Assembly: GCA_963930775.1 (NCBI GenBank)
Contig: OZ005694.1
Coordinates: forward strand, 5,945,054 to 6,009,053
Origin: Cliona cf. orientalis
Taxonomy: Eukaryota > Porifera > Demospongiae > Clionaida > Clionaidae
Reading direction: 5' to 3'
Length of the DNA stretch: 64,000 nucleotides
This document shows, one piece after another, positions 1-12,159 of the stretch. The notes beneath the pieces are model-generated. The model searched no databases, had not been told where the DNA came from, and was given only the letters and a program-made list of their open reading frames with translations. The position numbers and the translations under genes are program-made. Position 1 is the stretch's first letter. Every line of letters begins with the position of its first letter.

Positions 1-400
1 AGCCTCCTGTCCAGTGCTAATATCCATCCCCTATCTATGAGGCGATCTCAAGCCAGGCTATCCCACATGTACAAAATAATGTACAAGCTTACCGACTTTC
101 CAAATGTTCCAATTGATCTCAGATCTTTCCACTACAACAGCAGATCCAACAACTCCATGGCCATTATTCCTTTCCAATGCCGGTCTAGCCAGTTCCTGAA
201 TTCTTTTTTCCCAAAAACTGCAGCTCAGTGGAACTCTCTGTCCAAGAGTATGGTCTCCCAAAACTCTATCACCTCATTCAAACATGCTATCATTAATTTA
301 ACCTAGGATTACATGTTTTATTGTTAGCCAATGGCTACTCATGTATCCGCTGTACATAAACAGAAATTATTATAGGAAAAAAAAAAAAAAAAAAAAAAAA
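1..400 (+). mobile_element. 3' end of a LINE (CR1/L2-like) retrotransposon with poly-A tail
   Basis: The frame is open from base 1 to a stop at 304-306. It encodes the C-terminal tail typical of non-LTR reverse-transcriptase proteins: an Arg-rich segment, then a block with FFPKTAAQWNSL, then a short SF-x-HAI end. About 70 bp of 3' UTR follows, then 24 adenines at 377-400. The conserved FFP-x-T-x-x-x-WN-x-L motif before the stop is a hallmark of CR1/L2/Jockey-type ORF2 termini. The 5' part lies outside the window. It may or may not be the same family as the LINE at the right edge. Confidence 0.8.
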
Positions 401-600
401 TCCTGAGAAACATTGTTCCTTGAACTTGTAGCTACTACTCTACCTTGAAAGTTTTAATCTCGGACAATCTCAGACTGTCCAACCTACTCAGCATGTCAAA
501 GTGGGACACCTTTAGTAAATGTCATGTGTGAAGTGGTATGCGTAATATCTTGCACTAGCTAATAATTATTATTTATAATTATAATATCATCTGATTCAAG

Positions 601-800
601 TACACTGTTAAAAATGGGGAGTTGTGATACACCCCTCCATGGGTTTATCGACTCACCCCAGGTGCTAGAGGTGTTCAATAAGCACCTTAAGGGTGTATTA
701 ACAACAGCAAACACCCAATATGGGTGTTAGAGTAGGTAGCAAAAGTGCAACACCTCAGGTGGGTGTTATTAGCACATCCACAAGGTGTACAAGCTATCAT
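601..800. repeat. Dispersed repeat with CACTGTTAAAAA-type terminus
   Basis: The segment starts with tacactgttaaaaa and contains several scattered 'aaGGTGTa/acACCC' words. A second segment at 10241-10354 has the same vocabulary and ends in the reverse complement, tttttaacagtgta. The two look like half-elements of one MITE-like family. No coding potential is seen. From about 800 to 1370 nothing recognisable is present. Confidence 0.45.
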
Positions 801-1367
801 TATAGTGCAATAGAAGAGGTATAGCTAATATGTACTAATAAAACACTAGACTAGCCATACCGGTACATAGCAAGGCTATTATCCGTGGCATCTTAGTTTC
901 TTTGACTCTGATGCGCACATCATAAGATTTTGCGGTTCGACTGACTTTTAGGATCTTACGGGCCGTGGCTGCGTAGACCGATTTTGGTACTACCGTCTCG
1001 CGCAGTCAGACATTCCGCATAAGGGTCCGCTCCATTTAGTCTGGCGCGCCATGGCGTAGCCGATCCTTATTAAGGCCTTACTTAGCCTCGTCCCGACTCC
1101 TTTAAGTTAGACTCAATGTTGTGGGCGTGGTGATGCTGATGTGCGCTATTTAGAGTTCATTATGTCTGCAAGATCTTCAATGGTCTAGGAAACACTGTAG
1201 AGACTTAGTAAAGATCATCGATTATAATCAACGGTGAGTTGATTTGTCTATAGAATGAGGTATTTTTAACCTAGTCTGGCGGGCTAGCCCCTTCAAAAAA
1301 AGGGCGGAAGAATCTGGTGTCATCACTGTCCGAGTTATTCCAATGCTTGCATGTGCAAGATTTGTTT

Positions 1368-1594
<227 letters not shown>

Positions 1595-1643
1595 CCTCTA
1601 CTTCTTTGGCCTCTGTGATGTAACCACTGAAAATACTTACCAG

Positions 1644-1791
1644 CCTTCTGCTGGTCAGTGTAGAAACTTGCGTGATAGAGTCTGCAACCAGGAATGGACG
1701 TATGCAGTAAACTTTGGCCTGGAGCTCCCAGATTGTGATGTAGATTTTCCTGCCGAGAGTGTATCATGCAGAGACAAGGCCGAGGGAAAAG
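1644..1791 (+). CDS. Orphan exon, cysteine-rich, resembles C-terminal half of a Frizzled-type CRD
   Basis: A 148-bp open segment lies between an acceptor (cttaccag/) at 1643 and a donor (gaaaag/gtagtg) at 1791; a second acceptor at 1658 is possible. It enters in phase 0 and leaves in phase 1. The peptide has the pattern CRNLRDRVC, then EW, then FG-x3-LPDC, then FP and a final Cys. This resembles the CR-x-L ... C ... FG ... P-D-x-x-x-C ... FP pattern of Frizzled cysteine-rich domains. No signal peptide or partner exon was found nearby, so it is either one exon of a gene with very long introns or a gene remnant. The domain name is a pattern match by eye. Confidence 0.4.
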
Positions 1792-1792
1792 G

Positions 1793-1828
<36 letters not shown>

Positions 1829-1829
<1 letters not shown>

Positions 1830-2135
1830 AAGGGGTGGTCACATATACCTGCTGTACTGACACCTGCGACCGGGATCAAAGTGAGATCAAGCGGTCAAGC
1901 TATAAAATTGGAGACGATCAAGCGATCAAGATGTCCATTTGCACTGCTCAAATCAAGGTCAAGATGGGTCCTGTCTTTGACTCCACCCACGCCCCACCCA
2001 CCCCCTGTTGGCAATCAACGGTCAAGGCTCTTTTAGCAGTGCGATCAGGCGATCAAGGTCCAAAAATGGCCCCAATCAAATTTTGATCCCGGTCGCGGGT
2101 GTAAGTACAGCAGGTATATATGTGACCACCCCTTG
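1829..2135. mobile_element. MITE with ~52-bp imperfect TIRs inserted in a GT microsatellite
   Basis: The left end (caaggggtggtcacatatac) and the right end are inverted copies over about 50 bp. Both also contain CAGCAGGTATA/TACCTGCTGT and GATCCCGGTCG words. (GT)n flanks the element on both sides (1797-1828 and from 2137). The simplest reading is insertion into a pre-existing GT tract. The interior has many GATCAAG words and no convincing ORF. Confidence 0.75.
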
Positions 2136-3190
2136 CGTGTGTGTGTGTGTGTGTGTACACGTGCATGTGTGTGTACACGTGCGTGTGTGTGTACACATAC
2201 ATGTGTGCGCAAACCGCATTAATGACAGCTGGTTGGAACGACAACCCCAACAAATTATTAAACCTAGTTAATCAGCACACTGATTGGATGCACTCCTGGC
2301 TGTATTAACTGACTCATCATGAGTATAGGCCGCAACCACCAGACCCTTCCTTCCTGGCTAGCCTGCCAGACTGATAAACAATGGGCTATCCCATTTTAAT
2401 TAATGTAGGGGCACTACATAAACGCCTGTACTTACACCTGCTAAAGGTCAAGATCATGAGTCTTGACCCATCAATTTCTATATGTAGCTTAAATTGACCA
2501 GTTTCACGATTCTCATTGACCTCACCTTCACCCTGATCGTGATGGAATACAGTTGCTTATGCAGTGTTCCCCACACTCCCTCCCCCCCCCCCCCCCCCCC
2601 ATGCACCCCACAATGGAAGAGGAGATCAGTATACCCAGGCCCTTCAAGATCGCGGAGGTCACATTACCATAGTGATTGTTTCAGGTTCAGTTCTATGGAT
2701 AATGTGACCAGACATACACAAGCTATCGGAATCAAACAACAATGGTGGTCATAGTATTGATAGTGTGTGTTTGAATGGCTTTGAAAGGGGGGGGGGGGGG
2801 GACACATCGATGTTGGTGCACGAGATGGATGGTCATGTACATGTACAGTGCAACATATGCACATAATATATTGTATGCCTACCTCCTCTTGCATGTACCA
2901 ACCCCCCCCCCCATACGAGAACTACAATATAGCTACATGTACATGTATATTATTATGTATGTACAGCTCTCTTTCCACCAAACCTCTTCCTATCATACAC
3001 CATGTATTTATACAATGTCATGCACACACGAGATTACAGTGAACTGATGCATATGTTTGCCTTCAACCTCAAGACTGTACACACCAAACTAGCAGGACTC
3101 ACCATTAATACGTAGATACTCACACATGCACACATCAAGTGTATTATATAAAATTAATACCAGTCATACAATCAAAATTTATCTGGTATT
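2136..3190. other. Non-coding stretch with simple repeats
   Basis: This stretch holds a short GT/ACAC-rich tail, an 18-20 C homopolymer near 2582-2600, a G homopolymer near 2787-2801, and several TACATGTA palindromes. No exon, RNA gene or complete mobile element was recognised. Confidence 0.5.
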
Positions 3191-3195
3191 ATTTT

Positions 3196-6100
3196 TCAAT
3201 AATTAATGATGGAAAATGGCATGATAACTACATTATCATGTGGAAAACATCTGGGTTTGCGTACATGAACAGGTAGGTGTAATGAAAGTTGCTGGTGGAA
3301 GAAAAAAGCATCATTTCTCAGTGAATGTAGTTTGTAGCAATGAAAATGACTGGAGTATGATGTGCTAAAGCAACTACCCTTGAGTACTACAGTAGATCCA
3401 TTGATGACTTGAATTGTATCAATTAGTAAGATCTGTGGCAAGTCATCAGCAACAGCATATACAACTCCAGCACCTCGCTTGAACTCCACACCATCGATAA
3501 TTACCCATTTAGATCTGAGAATAATGGTAATTAAATTTTAAGTGTCGAACTAGAGGACCGTACCTACATGTACATGTATTGCATTACATAGCACTCACAC
3601 TATCATGATATATTGAGCACCTACTCAATCATGAGGCGAGGCATGTGCACCATAAAATGCATCTTAGGGATGATACTCCAACCTGGATAAAGAAGCTGAA
3701 ATTGCTCATGGTGGTCACAGACAAGTGCAGCTAGATATGCCGCATCGTCTTCTGTAATTCGTGGAGAAAAGAGGATATCCACAATTTCCATCATTCTCAA
3801 GTAGTTCATCCACCGCTCATCTTCTTCTGGCACCAACTCACCAACAACCAGAGGTAAAATGCGAGCTAGTAGCCACATTTGTGCCGCTACAGGTTAACAT
3901 TATTGTAGTATTCTTACGTATACATGTATTACATGTACGCAAAGATAATACCTGACTGATTTAGAGTATGTCCAGAGTTGGAAATCTTGTGTTCATCCAA
4001 AGGAGTAGGTCGGTCTTTTGTCTCCATATATCCCAGCTCTATTGTGGCAAGTTGTGAGTTAAGCACATCCACAGAGAAGTAATGTTCTTGAGTGATCATT
4101 TCCAGGAGCATAACTTTTACTTCATATTGTAGTGCTCCCTCCAATAGATCATGCATTATATCCGGAAGGAGGCCTCCTTCACATACATGAAAGTAACTGA
4201 AATATGGGATAGTGGTGCATACATGTACATGTATATGATTTGGTGTGCATTATTAAGAATTATTCACTCTCTCCATTAACGTATGACAATTCTGCATGCA
4301 TGTATACTTGATTCTGTGGAGTTCTGCAAACATCGGCCCAACAAGCTTAATGTAGAATGTAGGAATGGGGAGGTTTTGGTGTAATTATAGCCCCTGCCTA
4401 AACCATACCCTGGATCACGCCTCGAAATCTTACCCACACTGCATGATCACTAGTTTTAGTTGCTGATATGATTATTACATTAATAGTACCATGTGCAGAC
4501 ATGTACAAAACTACAATGACATGAATATTATACCTGAGCTCATTCAAAATTGAATCTCTGTTCACACCATAGTCCCTGGAAGCGTCGGCCCTTCCTGAAC
4601 TGATTTCATCACAGTGTGTAATATGGGCAGCTTTGGTCCTCAATTCAAATTCTTCCTCTCTGAACTACACGTACATGTATATGTATATGAAATGATTAGA
4701 GTATCTCAATTACACATTACACACTATATGGCCTTCAAACCTTGGAACTCATCATATCTCTAGTAGCCATACAGTGCCGGCAACACCTGTATGCTGTACA
4801 ACTTTCCTTGAAACCTCCAAGTGCCAGGCTACCGAGGTTGTCAGCAGATATGGCTGCTAATGTACCAAATAGCACTTTTTGTGTCCCTTGGATAGTAAAA
4901 GCAAATCCCTTTTCCTAGAGTGTGTAGACATCAGCATTACATGCACATTCCATAACCAACCTCCTCTGCCTTGTACCCAGGCCCTTCAAAAGGGCCTAGT
5001 ACACACTGCGGGCACATGTGCCAGGGGATCCCACAAAGAGTAGGGTGATTGGATGCTATTGTATACTCTCTATTTATCATCCATAGAACTGCGAGTCATG
5101 CAAACCCACACTATGGTAACGCAACCAGTTGCTATAGAGACCCCAGCGCATGCATACGCAGTGTGTACCAGGCCCTTTGTCCTCCTCTACTTGAAGGGCA
5201 CGGGTAGGAGGCTAGAGTATAGGCTATAACTTACTGATTTTGTGAATTTTACGTCGTGATCCAAGAGGATTACAAACTTCTAGGTCATCAAAATAGAAAA
5301 AGACTTGAAGCGCATTTGATTGGAGGGAGAAAAGCGGATGCGAATGGTATACTTTGCCATCACAAAAATCTTCTAAAGTGTCAGATCCTGAATAGTGCAC
5401 ACTATTAATCTGCATAGTTGAAATCGCATTTTTGTAATTGAGACTAAAAGCACATTAAGTATAACTGAGGTGATCTTTGTCTTACCTTGTCCAGAAAATG
5501 GTCTCTCTGAAGGAGTGTGTGGAGAGTGTCAATCACCGAAACATAGAACATTTCATCTTTCTTAGCCACACAACGACGCTTGAGTCCACTCCCTTTCCAT
5601 ACACGTCTTTCACCGAGACATATGCGAGTAGGTTCCTACATGTATGTACATGTACACTGTATGTAAATGGTCAGACAAAACTAAAATTAAGACTTACAAC
5701 TAAGTTAAAGTGCTGCCGATAGAACTTTAACTGCTGATACTGGGTTTCAAGGCCCTGGAAAGGGCGACCAAATATCCCATCCCGTGAAAAGAGCGGCTGA
5801 AGCCCATCAACAGCTGCCTGAGACACACCAGATTGCAACAGTTGTTGGTGCACTTGAGAATGAAGAGCATCAAGCTGACTTTGCATCAAATTGGTGACTC
5901 CTTCAATCACCCCTTGTAAAGCAGCTTGAGTGATCATATGCTTCTCCTTAAGCCCCATGAGGAACATTGCAGCATTTCTCTGACTTGGTTGAATGCATGT
6001 GCCACTCATTTCCCAGGTTGTATCAGTGTCGCCATCACCATCAGCACCATCCTCATCTTCACCATCATCACCACCAGCTCTTGTCGGATCATTATGAACA

Positions 6101-6336
6101 TCGCCACCATCCTGCTGTAGTTCCAAACTGGAGTCACCACCATGATAACTATAAACATGGTTACGAAAGGACCGGAAACTAGAGAAGGATCTGAGGCATC
6201 CATCAAGTCCACATGTAATTGAAAATCCAGGTTGATGGGAGTGAAATAGTTGAACATGTTTCAAATAATCAGTGAGATTCATGTTCAAATTGATAGTCCT
6301 TTCAGGTGGACACAGTGGACAAATCAGTCTAGGCAT
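3196..6336 (-). CDS. C2H2 zinc-finger, transposase-derived multi-exon gene (probably incomplete)
   Basis: Exons inferred on the minus strand: 6336-5698, 5635-5486, 5409-5235, 4914-4741, 4664-4534, 4196-3952, 3886-3625, 3514-3196. Exon 1 starts MPRLICPLC and holds two C2H2 fingers (C6-C9...H27-H32; C42-C47...H60-H65), an Asp/Gly-rich linker and a GLETQYQQLKFY block. Later exons carry PTRICLGERRVWKG, DLEVCNPLGSRRK, LGGFKES...CRHCMAT, PDIMHDLLEGALQYE and IIPKMHFMVHMP. These are features I associate with large transposon-like 'uncharacterised' animal proteins. All splice phases agree except exon 3 to 4 (phase 1 into phase 0), where a MITE occupies the intron. The block normally following MHFMVHMPRLMIE also appears skipped. 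It may be a decayed transposase or a domesticated remnant; the function is unknown. Confidence 0.6.
4989..5178. mobile_element. MITE (22-bp TIR) in intron 3 of the zinc-finger gene
   Basis: The left end, aaagggcctagtacacactg at 4989, is inverted at 5157-5178 with one mismatch over 22 bp. It lies where an additional exon would be expected in the host gene and may be connected with the loss of that exon. No ORF. Confidence 0.65.
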
Positions 6337-6357
6337 CTGCAGGGGTCATTACAGTAA

Positions 6358-6627
6358 TGCACCTATCAATGTATTGCCCCTATCAATGTATTACCGCACC
6401 TACCACCCCAGGCAAAAGGTGGGGATCTGATTGTATTTGACCAATAAACATGCCCTGAATCAGGGGGATTTGATCAATATTTATGGATAGTAGGGGGGAA
6501 TATACAGTCCTAATGGGGGATTTGATCCAAGCATTCGCTCCAGAGGAGAGATAATTGATTTCACATAGGTCAAATCCCCCACCCTTGCCCATGGGGTGGT
6601 ACCTGGGGCAATACATTGATAGGTGCA
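6358..6627. mobile_element. PIF/Harbinger-like MITE between two divergent genes
   Basis: The 270-bp element has a perfect 23-bp terminal inverted repeat beginning tgcacctatcaatgtattgc. It is flanked by TAA at 6355-6357 and 6628-6630. A 3-bp TAA/TTA target duplication is characteristic of PIF/Harbinger elements. It lies 21 bp upstream of the zinc-finger gene's ATG and about 410 bp upstream of the SAM gene's ATG, inside a shared divergent promoter region. Confidence 0.8.
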
Positions 6628-7037
6628 TAATGATGTGTACAACTATTAAATAATATGTAAAATGCTGGGCTAGCAACATATAACTCAAGTATGGTATTTG
6701 GTTGCTTGCCTCATGCTGCAGACTTCAAATGTCGGTGTGCTCTAATTAGATAACGAGGTACGAGTAAGCCCCATAGCTATAGCTAGCCCAGATCTACAGT
6801 ACCTGAGATTAGTATGCATTATACATACCTTGAAGAAGTCAACAGAGCCGACTGAGGATTCCAAGAGCCCTCGTAGTTTGGTGCACGTACAATGTATGCC
6901 GAACCATCGGGTAGAACACAATCAATATGCAATATGGGCGGGGTCTCGGGGTGCTTGTACTTGCGCATGCGTATACGTTCTGCCACGCCCTATTTCGCCA
7001 CCTCAATCGCCGAGTCGATAGCGAGCTTGAATTAGCC

Positions 7038-9897
7038 ATGGCGTCGTCGTCTGCGTCTGCTATTGAATCGTTCACCGTGGAGGAGTTTGGAAGCTTTCTT
7101 TCTGACAAAAACGTAGACAAGGAAGTCATTGACAGCTTTAGGAGGAACAAGGTGTCTGGTGCGGCTTTCCTCATGCTGACAGAAAGGGACATCAATGAGC
7201 TCGTGCCTAGCGTCGGGCTGAGGCCACAAATCAGAACCATCCTCAAAGATAGCAATAAGGTGTGGATATGCCATGTGTAGCTATTAAAATAATATATAAC
7301 TTAAAAACTAAATCCCAGCAATACTTTAAAAACACATTTTTTTTGGCACCTTGCAGGTTGAAAAAGCTAACACCTCGGATGGTCCAGTAGCTAATGATAA
7401 AGAAAATAACCCTCCTGCAGGAAAGGTTTGTTTGTTCATAATACATGTAGATTATGCCACTGTCTTCATGCTGTATCATACACAATAGGATCATGCTGGT
7501 CCATCACGGTTGAGTGATCCATCTACTATGTGGCATCACACATTCAAAATTCCTGACCGTAATGCATTTAGTGGAAGTGTACAAAAGGCGATCGACACTG
7601 GTATTGTGTCTGCTAAGGCACGCAGGGAAATCAATCAGACTCTCCGTACACTCTCATTGCAACATGCAAGGTATCATACTATGCATAATTTGATAGTAAT
7701 TGCAACCTACCTCCCTAACTACAATGTACCTGTGGTGATAATTTCGTAAAGTTCTGATCTGCTTAGCATGGTGATATTTACTGTTAATATAGATACTGAA
7801 TGTAATACGCTATCTCTGTATTTTTGTCTTATATCCTGTCACACCCACCGGTTATGATAATTAGTATGCCCTATGGAAATAGGAGGGTGGGAAAAAGAAC
7901 TAGCCTGACTGTGCTCTCTTTTGATATACCTCATGCAGCTATAAATTATTGTGTATGTTACTCTCACGTGTGTTTATTTTTTTAGACAACTCACTTCTGA
8001 GCAGTATATCATGGTCTGTACAAAGCTAATAACCAAGTTTCCTAAACTGAGAGACAGAATTGGGAAAACTGGCTTTGTAAGTTCCAAGACTTGTTTGTAC
8101 AAGGGCTGTATTATAATAATTATTATTGATTATATTAGGGTTCTTGGAAGCGAGGGATGCGAACCTCATTTAAGAACTTCAGGCGAGACCACCCAGAGGA
8201 TACACCTAGTACCAGCATTGTAAGAGCATCAAGAGCCGGAGCAACTGGACCACCATCTAAACGACGCAAAGTCACACCAGACGAAGATGAGAGCATGGAG
8301 TATGATGAAGATGAGTATGAGGCGGCATTATCTGACCTTGCTGATGAGTGGAGTAAAGGGCGCAGATCAAGATCTCATGCAGTTGTAAAGGAGTTGATGG
8401 ATAAGACTGCTCCACAACGCAGAAAATGGATTGAACAAGATAGGCCCATGGTGTCTGATGTCCTTTCGAAGTATCCATGCTTTGGCCATAGCAGACATGT
8501 AAGTGTAATAAATTTATTACTGAGGGGGTGATGAGTCCTTGACAATTATGTATATTTTCTTAGGTCCGCCGTGAGTTTCGCTCAATAGTGGATCTTGATG
8601 ACTCGGTGGGATCCCTAAAACAACAGTGGCCTGAGTGGTCTGACAAGATCAAGAAATTTGCAGAAATTGAAAGTCAGACTAGACCAGTGATTAAAAAGTT
8701 GTATGAGGAGTTGGATCAGAACGATGTTGAAAATGCTGATGGTATGTATATTAAAGCAGGCATACTGTATAGTGGGAAACTTTGACGAGGGTTTTAATTT
8801 GGCAATTTGGCAAATTCGGTATAGATCGCCAAATAAAAACACTTATTGCACATGCGCCTATGGTGGTAAGCATATCAATTCAAATTGCCGAATTTAAACC
8901 TCGGCAATACCAATGGAAAGCCATTTCGCCAAATTTAATGCTCGCCAAAGATGCCCGCTATACGGTATTGACATAACAGCACCCTTCCACTTTATTCAAG
9001 AACTGTCACAATAATTTTTACAAGCTTCAGAATCTTGGTAAAGTACTAACTTTTAATGCAACTCCCACAGGATTATTGTCAGCCATTTAGCATACATGTA
9101 GTTGCTATATTAATAAATATCCTTTTCTAACATTATGTAGATCACTCCGATTCAATAATCATTAGTATCTTGATGAAGCTATTGTATCCTCGAGGACCAA
9201 CCAAGAACGGAGTCTTTATAAAGAATTTTGAGGTAAGAGCGTAAATATCTTACCAGGGGACTACGTACCTATAACTGAGCATCAACCATGCATTCTCATT
9301 TGTGTCCATTTGATAGTGCTTATAGCGTGCATGCATGCTTAAATCGTACTGTTTTCACCTATTAAACCACATGTCATGCTGTTGCTAGCAAAAAGATATT
9401 AGTCCTATGTTATCGTGCATGCATGTGTGAGGGTTACAGTGAATCATTCTTTGTATTTGTGTGTCTATCTGTCACCAAGCTAGTAGCCACATAATGTCCA
9501 AACACACCAATATTGTCTGTTATGTGTAATATTACGTTTTGTATGGTAGATTATGTCTGTTGTTACTTCTCACCAATAGACAAATGATGTAGATATTGAA
9601 AGAGAAGTGAGTGGGTTATCCCAAGCAGAGCCATTCATTGCAGTCACTGGTAGAGCTGGAACAGAGGCTGCACAGTTCTTCATCATCTGTGAGAAATCCA
9701 TCTTACTAGAAAGCAAGTCTCTCCGTGATGCATTCATTGATCTCATTGCGGCATATTATGTTTTTGATATTGCCTATCCAAAATCTGTTGCTGGTGCAAT
9801 GTTACTTTTTCAACATTATGTGTTTAATTTGAAAGATCAACAACAACCACCTTCATGCCTTTGTAAGCTTGTGCATAACCTTTATGCCATGGACTAA
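7038..9897 (+). CDS. SAM-domain protein, SAMD3-like, eight exons
   Basis: Exons: 7038-7259, 7357-7425, 7489-7670, 7986-8076, 8139-8498, 8564-8741, 9141-9232, 9580-9897. All have GT-AG borders and consistent phases, for 1512 nt or 503 residues. The start ATG at 7038 heads MASSSASAIESF. Residues about 10-72 form a SAM domain (VEEFGSFL, then GAAFLMLTERDINEL, then VGLRPQIRTIL). An acidic/basic linker with a possible nuclear signal (SKRRKV) is in exon 5. The C-terminal exon ends in an ITGR-like, helical block with DIAYPKSVAGAMLLFQHYVF, similar to SAMD3-like proteins of fish and cnidarians, whose biochemical role is unclear. SAM domains usually mediate oligomerisation. The gene is divergent from the zinc-finger gene on the minus strand. 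The reading frame is intact. Confidence 0.8.
8763..8967. mobile_element. MITE-like repeat, TA...TA termini (tactgtatag family), intron 6 of SAM gene
   Basis: The ends tactgtatagtggga and gcccgctatacggta are imperfect inverted repeats. The interior alternates 'GCCAAATTT/AATTTGGC' words. The same terminal motif (ataccgtatagcggg) bounds the better preserved element at 57415-57625. TA-rich ends suggest a Tc1/mariner-type MITE. Confidence 0.55.
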
Positions 9898-11387
9898 AGC
9901 ACATTGTAATTTACACTATCCATACCACAGTATTTAACTTACTTTAATCACCATTCATATACCACCGTACTTAATTTTCAACTTTTCATTTTGATCATGA
10001 TTCATACCATCGTACTTAACTTTTAACTTTTCATTTCATTTTTGTTCCAAAATCTGTAACTTAAAGGCTGTTGGTGCCATAGATTAATTTTCATTACATG
10101 TACACTTACCATCCTCTACATACACAACACCCATTTCTACTCAATAGTAATTATTATGGTTTCAAAGGATATTGCTACCTGCATGCTTCTATACTGCTAC
10201 ATTTACACTATTGCAAGTGCTTTAGATATACCTCATGGAGTGTTGTAAAACACCCCAAAAGTACAAAAATTAACACCCTCAGGGGAGCTTGACGTACATG
10301 CTACATAGAGCACCCTAAAAGGTGTACCTGTAACACCTTATTTTTAACAGTGTATTACTGTATCAATGCCTCCTATCTTTCAGTATAAAATTCAATATTC
10401 CCATTTTTCAGTATTATTTTTGCATGCATATTCTTAGTACTTTATAAAGTCTAAAGAGCACCATATTATGATGCATGTACTAAGTTTTCAGTATTTTTGA
10501 TATTCTATCAGTATTTAAATTTTATGGTCAGAATCGGATGATTCAGTAAAAATACTGACAACTCCGTATACTAGGAGGCACTTCTGTATGAACCATGCAG
10601 AAGAAAACTAATATATTTTCTTGGATTTCCTCGCAGAAGGCTGCTCTGATGTTGTGGCAGAACGTTTAGACGCCTGCTAATTTACATGGAAGGCTTGCGT
10701 CGGTACGGGGTCGCCACCTCTCAGTACAATATACGGTTAACGTTTGCCCCGCCTCCTGAGTGCGCGCGAACGCTTGCGCGTGCGTATATAGTCTCGCAAG
10801 CCACACCCTTCAATATCTTTCTCGTTTGATCGAGAGTACCGTATGAAGGGTACAGCTGTGCCTAAAAGCGGGACAAACTGCGTCCCGAGCAAGGTTAGTG
10901 CGGGACGCGGGACTGTCCCGCTCAAAGCGGGACGGTTGGACAGTCTGCAATCTGCCAATATCTGACAGCTAGCTAGTCAAGTTTGTCCAAAACTAGAACT
11001 CTCTCATGGTCGACACACTAGCTAACTATATGTGACGTAATTTTTTGGAAAGAAGCCCGCAGAATCCGAGAAATGGGGCATGGCCTTACACCAGCACAAT
11101 GCATAGGTCTCATGCATGCTATGTGTAATGATCTGGTCACATATTATATTACTAAAGAAAGGGGGACATTATTCACTAGTGAATAATGTCCTAGGGGGAC
11201 AAAATCCACCACGGGGGGGACAAAATTCTCCAGTGAATATTGTCCGTGGGGACATGTCAAAGGGGGGACGTCCCACACTAGGACACCGGTATCGATATAT
11301 CCTCACCGCATTCTTAACCAATAATTAATTTAGCTTGTGCGCTGAGCGAGGAAATTCCTACACTCACGTGTGTCCCTAGTTCCGAGC
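9898..11387. other. Intergenic, repeat remnants only
   Basis: This stretch holds a half-element at 10241-10354 (CACTGTTAAAAA family), T-rich CAGTATTTTT repeats around 10380-10560, a GGGAC/GTCCC-rich stretch around 10860-10935, and a GGGGGACA-rich repeat at about 11158-11270 with the inverted word attcactagtgaat. No exon was recognised. Confidence 0.5.
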
Positions 11388-11830
11388 GCGAGCGAAGCGA
11401 GGTTTCTACCTGGGCTCGATTGAATTTTGTACGGCTTCTTTGCGAGCTTCTAAAAGTTTGTTCTTGCTTGCTACAGTGAGTCCAGCTCCATCGCCGGCTC
11501 CAAGGATGTTAAACAAAGTGAGCTACTTTCACGAAGAAAGATGGCAGCCAGAAGTCTATGGCCCGTTGTCCCGGACTCCATGACCCACCATGAAAATTTG
11601 TACGTCGACCTAAAATCGTCGCCCTTCTTGGTGAACATCGATGTTCAACTCTTTTTGGTGGTAGCTAACAGGCAACAAACATGGTTTTCTATCTTTTGGA
11701 ACTTTCACAGCTGCCATGTATCGCCGAACTCCATTCTCCCATTGAACTAATTTTCGCGACGTCTAAAATCTTCGCTCATTCTTGGCTTGAGCCTGCTCAG
11801 TCCTTTGCTTTCACCAGCTGTAGTGTCAGT
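11388..11830 (+). repeat. Dispersed repeat family, copy in + orientation (inverse copy near 43595-44035)
   Basis: The segment begins with gagcgaagcgaggttt, and shared words include tgtacggcttctttgcgagc, gttgtcccggactccatgac and ttcgcgacgtctaaaatctt. It corresponds, inverted, to 43595-44035. The short ORF at 11541 is part of the repeat. It is probably a non-autonomous DNA transposon, but its ends were not defined. Confidence 0.6.
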
Positions 11831-11896
11831 CAATCGAAACTTTTGTAGAATCTATGCCTGCTGTACTGATTAGACCTCGCATGGTCAAGTGCTATA

Positions 11897-11986
11897 TAGC
11901 CTCGAACCAGGCTCCTCCCCCTCCACGCGCAATTATTCCGCGTTGAATAATTGCGCGCGGAGGGGGAGGAGCCTGGTTCGAGGCTA
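11897..11986. repeat. 90-bp near-perfect palindrome
   Basis: Two arms of about 42 bp (tagcctcgaaccaggctcct and its inverse) meet around cgcg, so the strand can fold into one long hairpin. It lies about 170 bp upstream of the first Kelch-kinase start codon. It is probably a very short foldback MITE. Confidence 0.85.
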
Positions 11987-12159
11987 GTCAAGTGCCCTCT
12001 GGTCAAGTGCAAGGGAGAGTCCCTAATGTCACGTGGCCTTTAATTGCGCATGAGCGAGGATGTTAATTTATGCACGAAGTGTACCGCTAGTGTATAATAG
12101 GCTTTAGACCAGACCCTCCTCTTCCTGCGAGGGTCAGCTACGCCAGACTAGCGCTTGTC

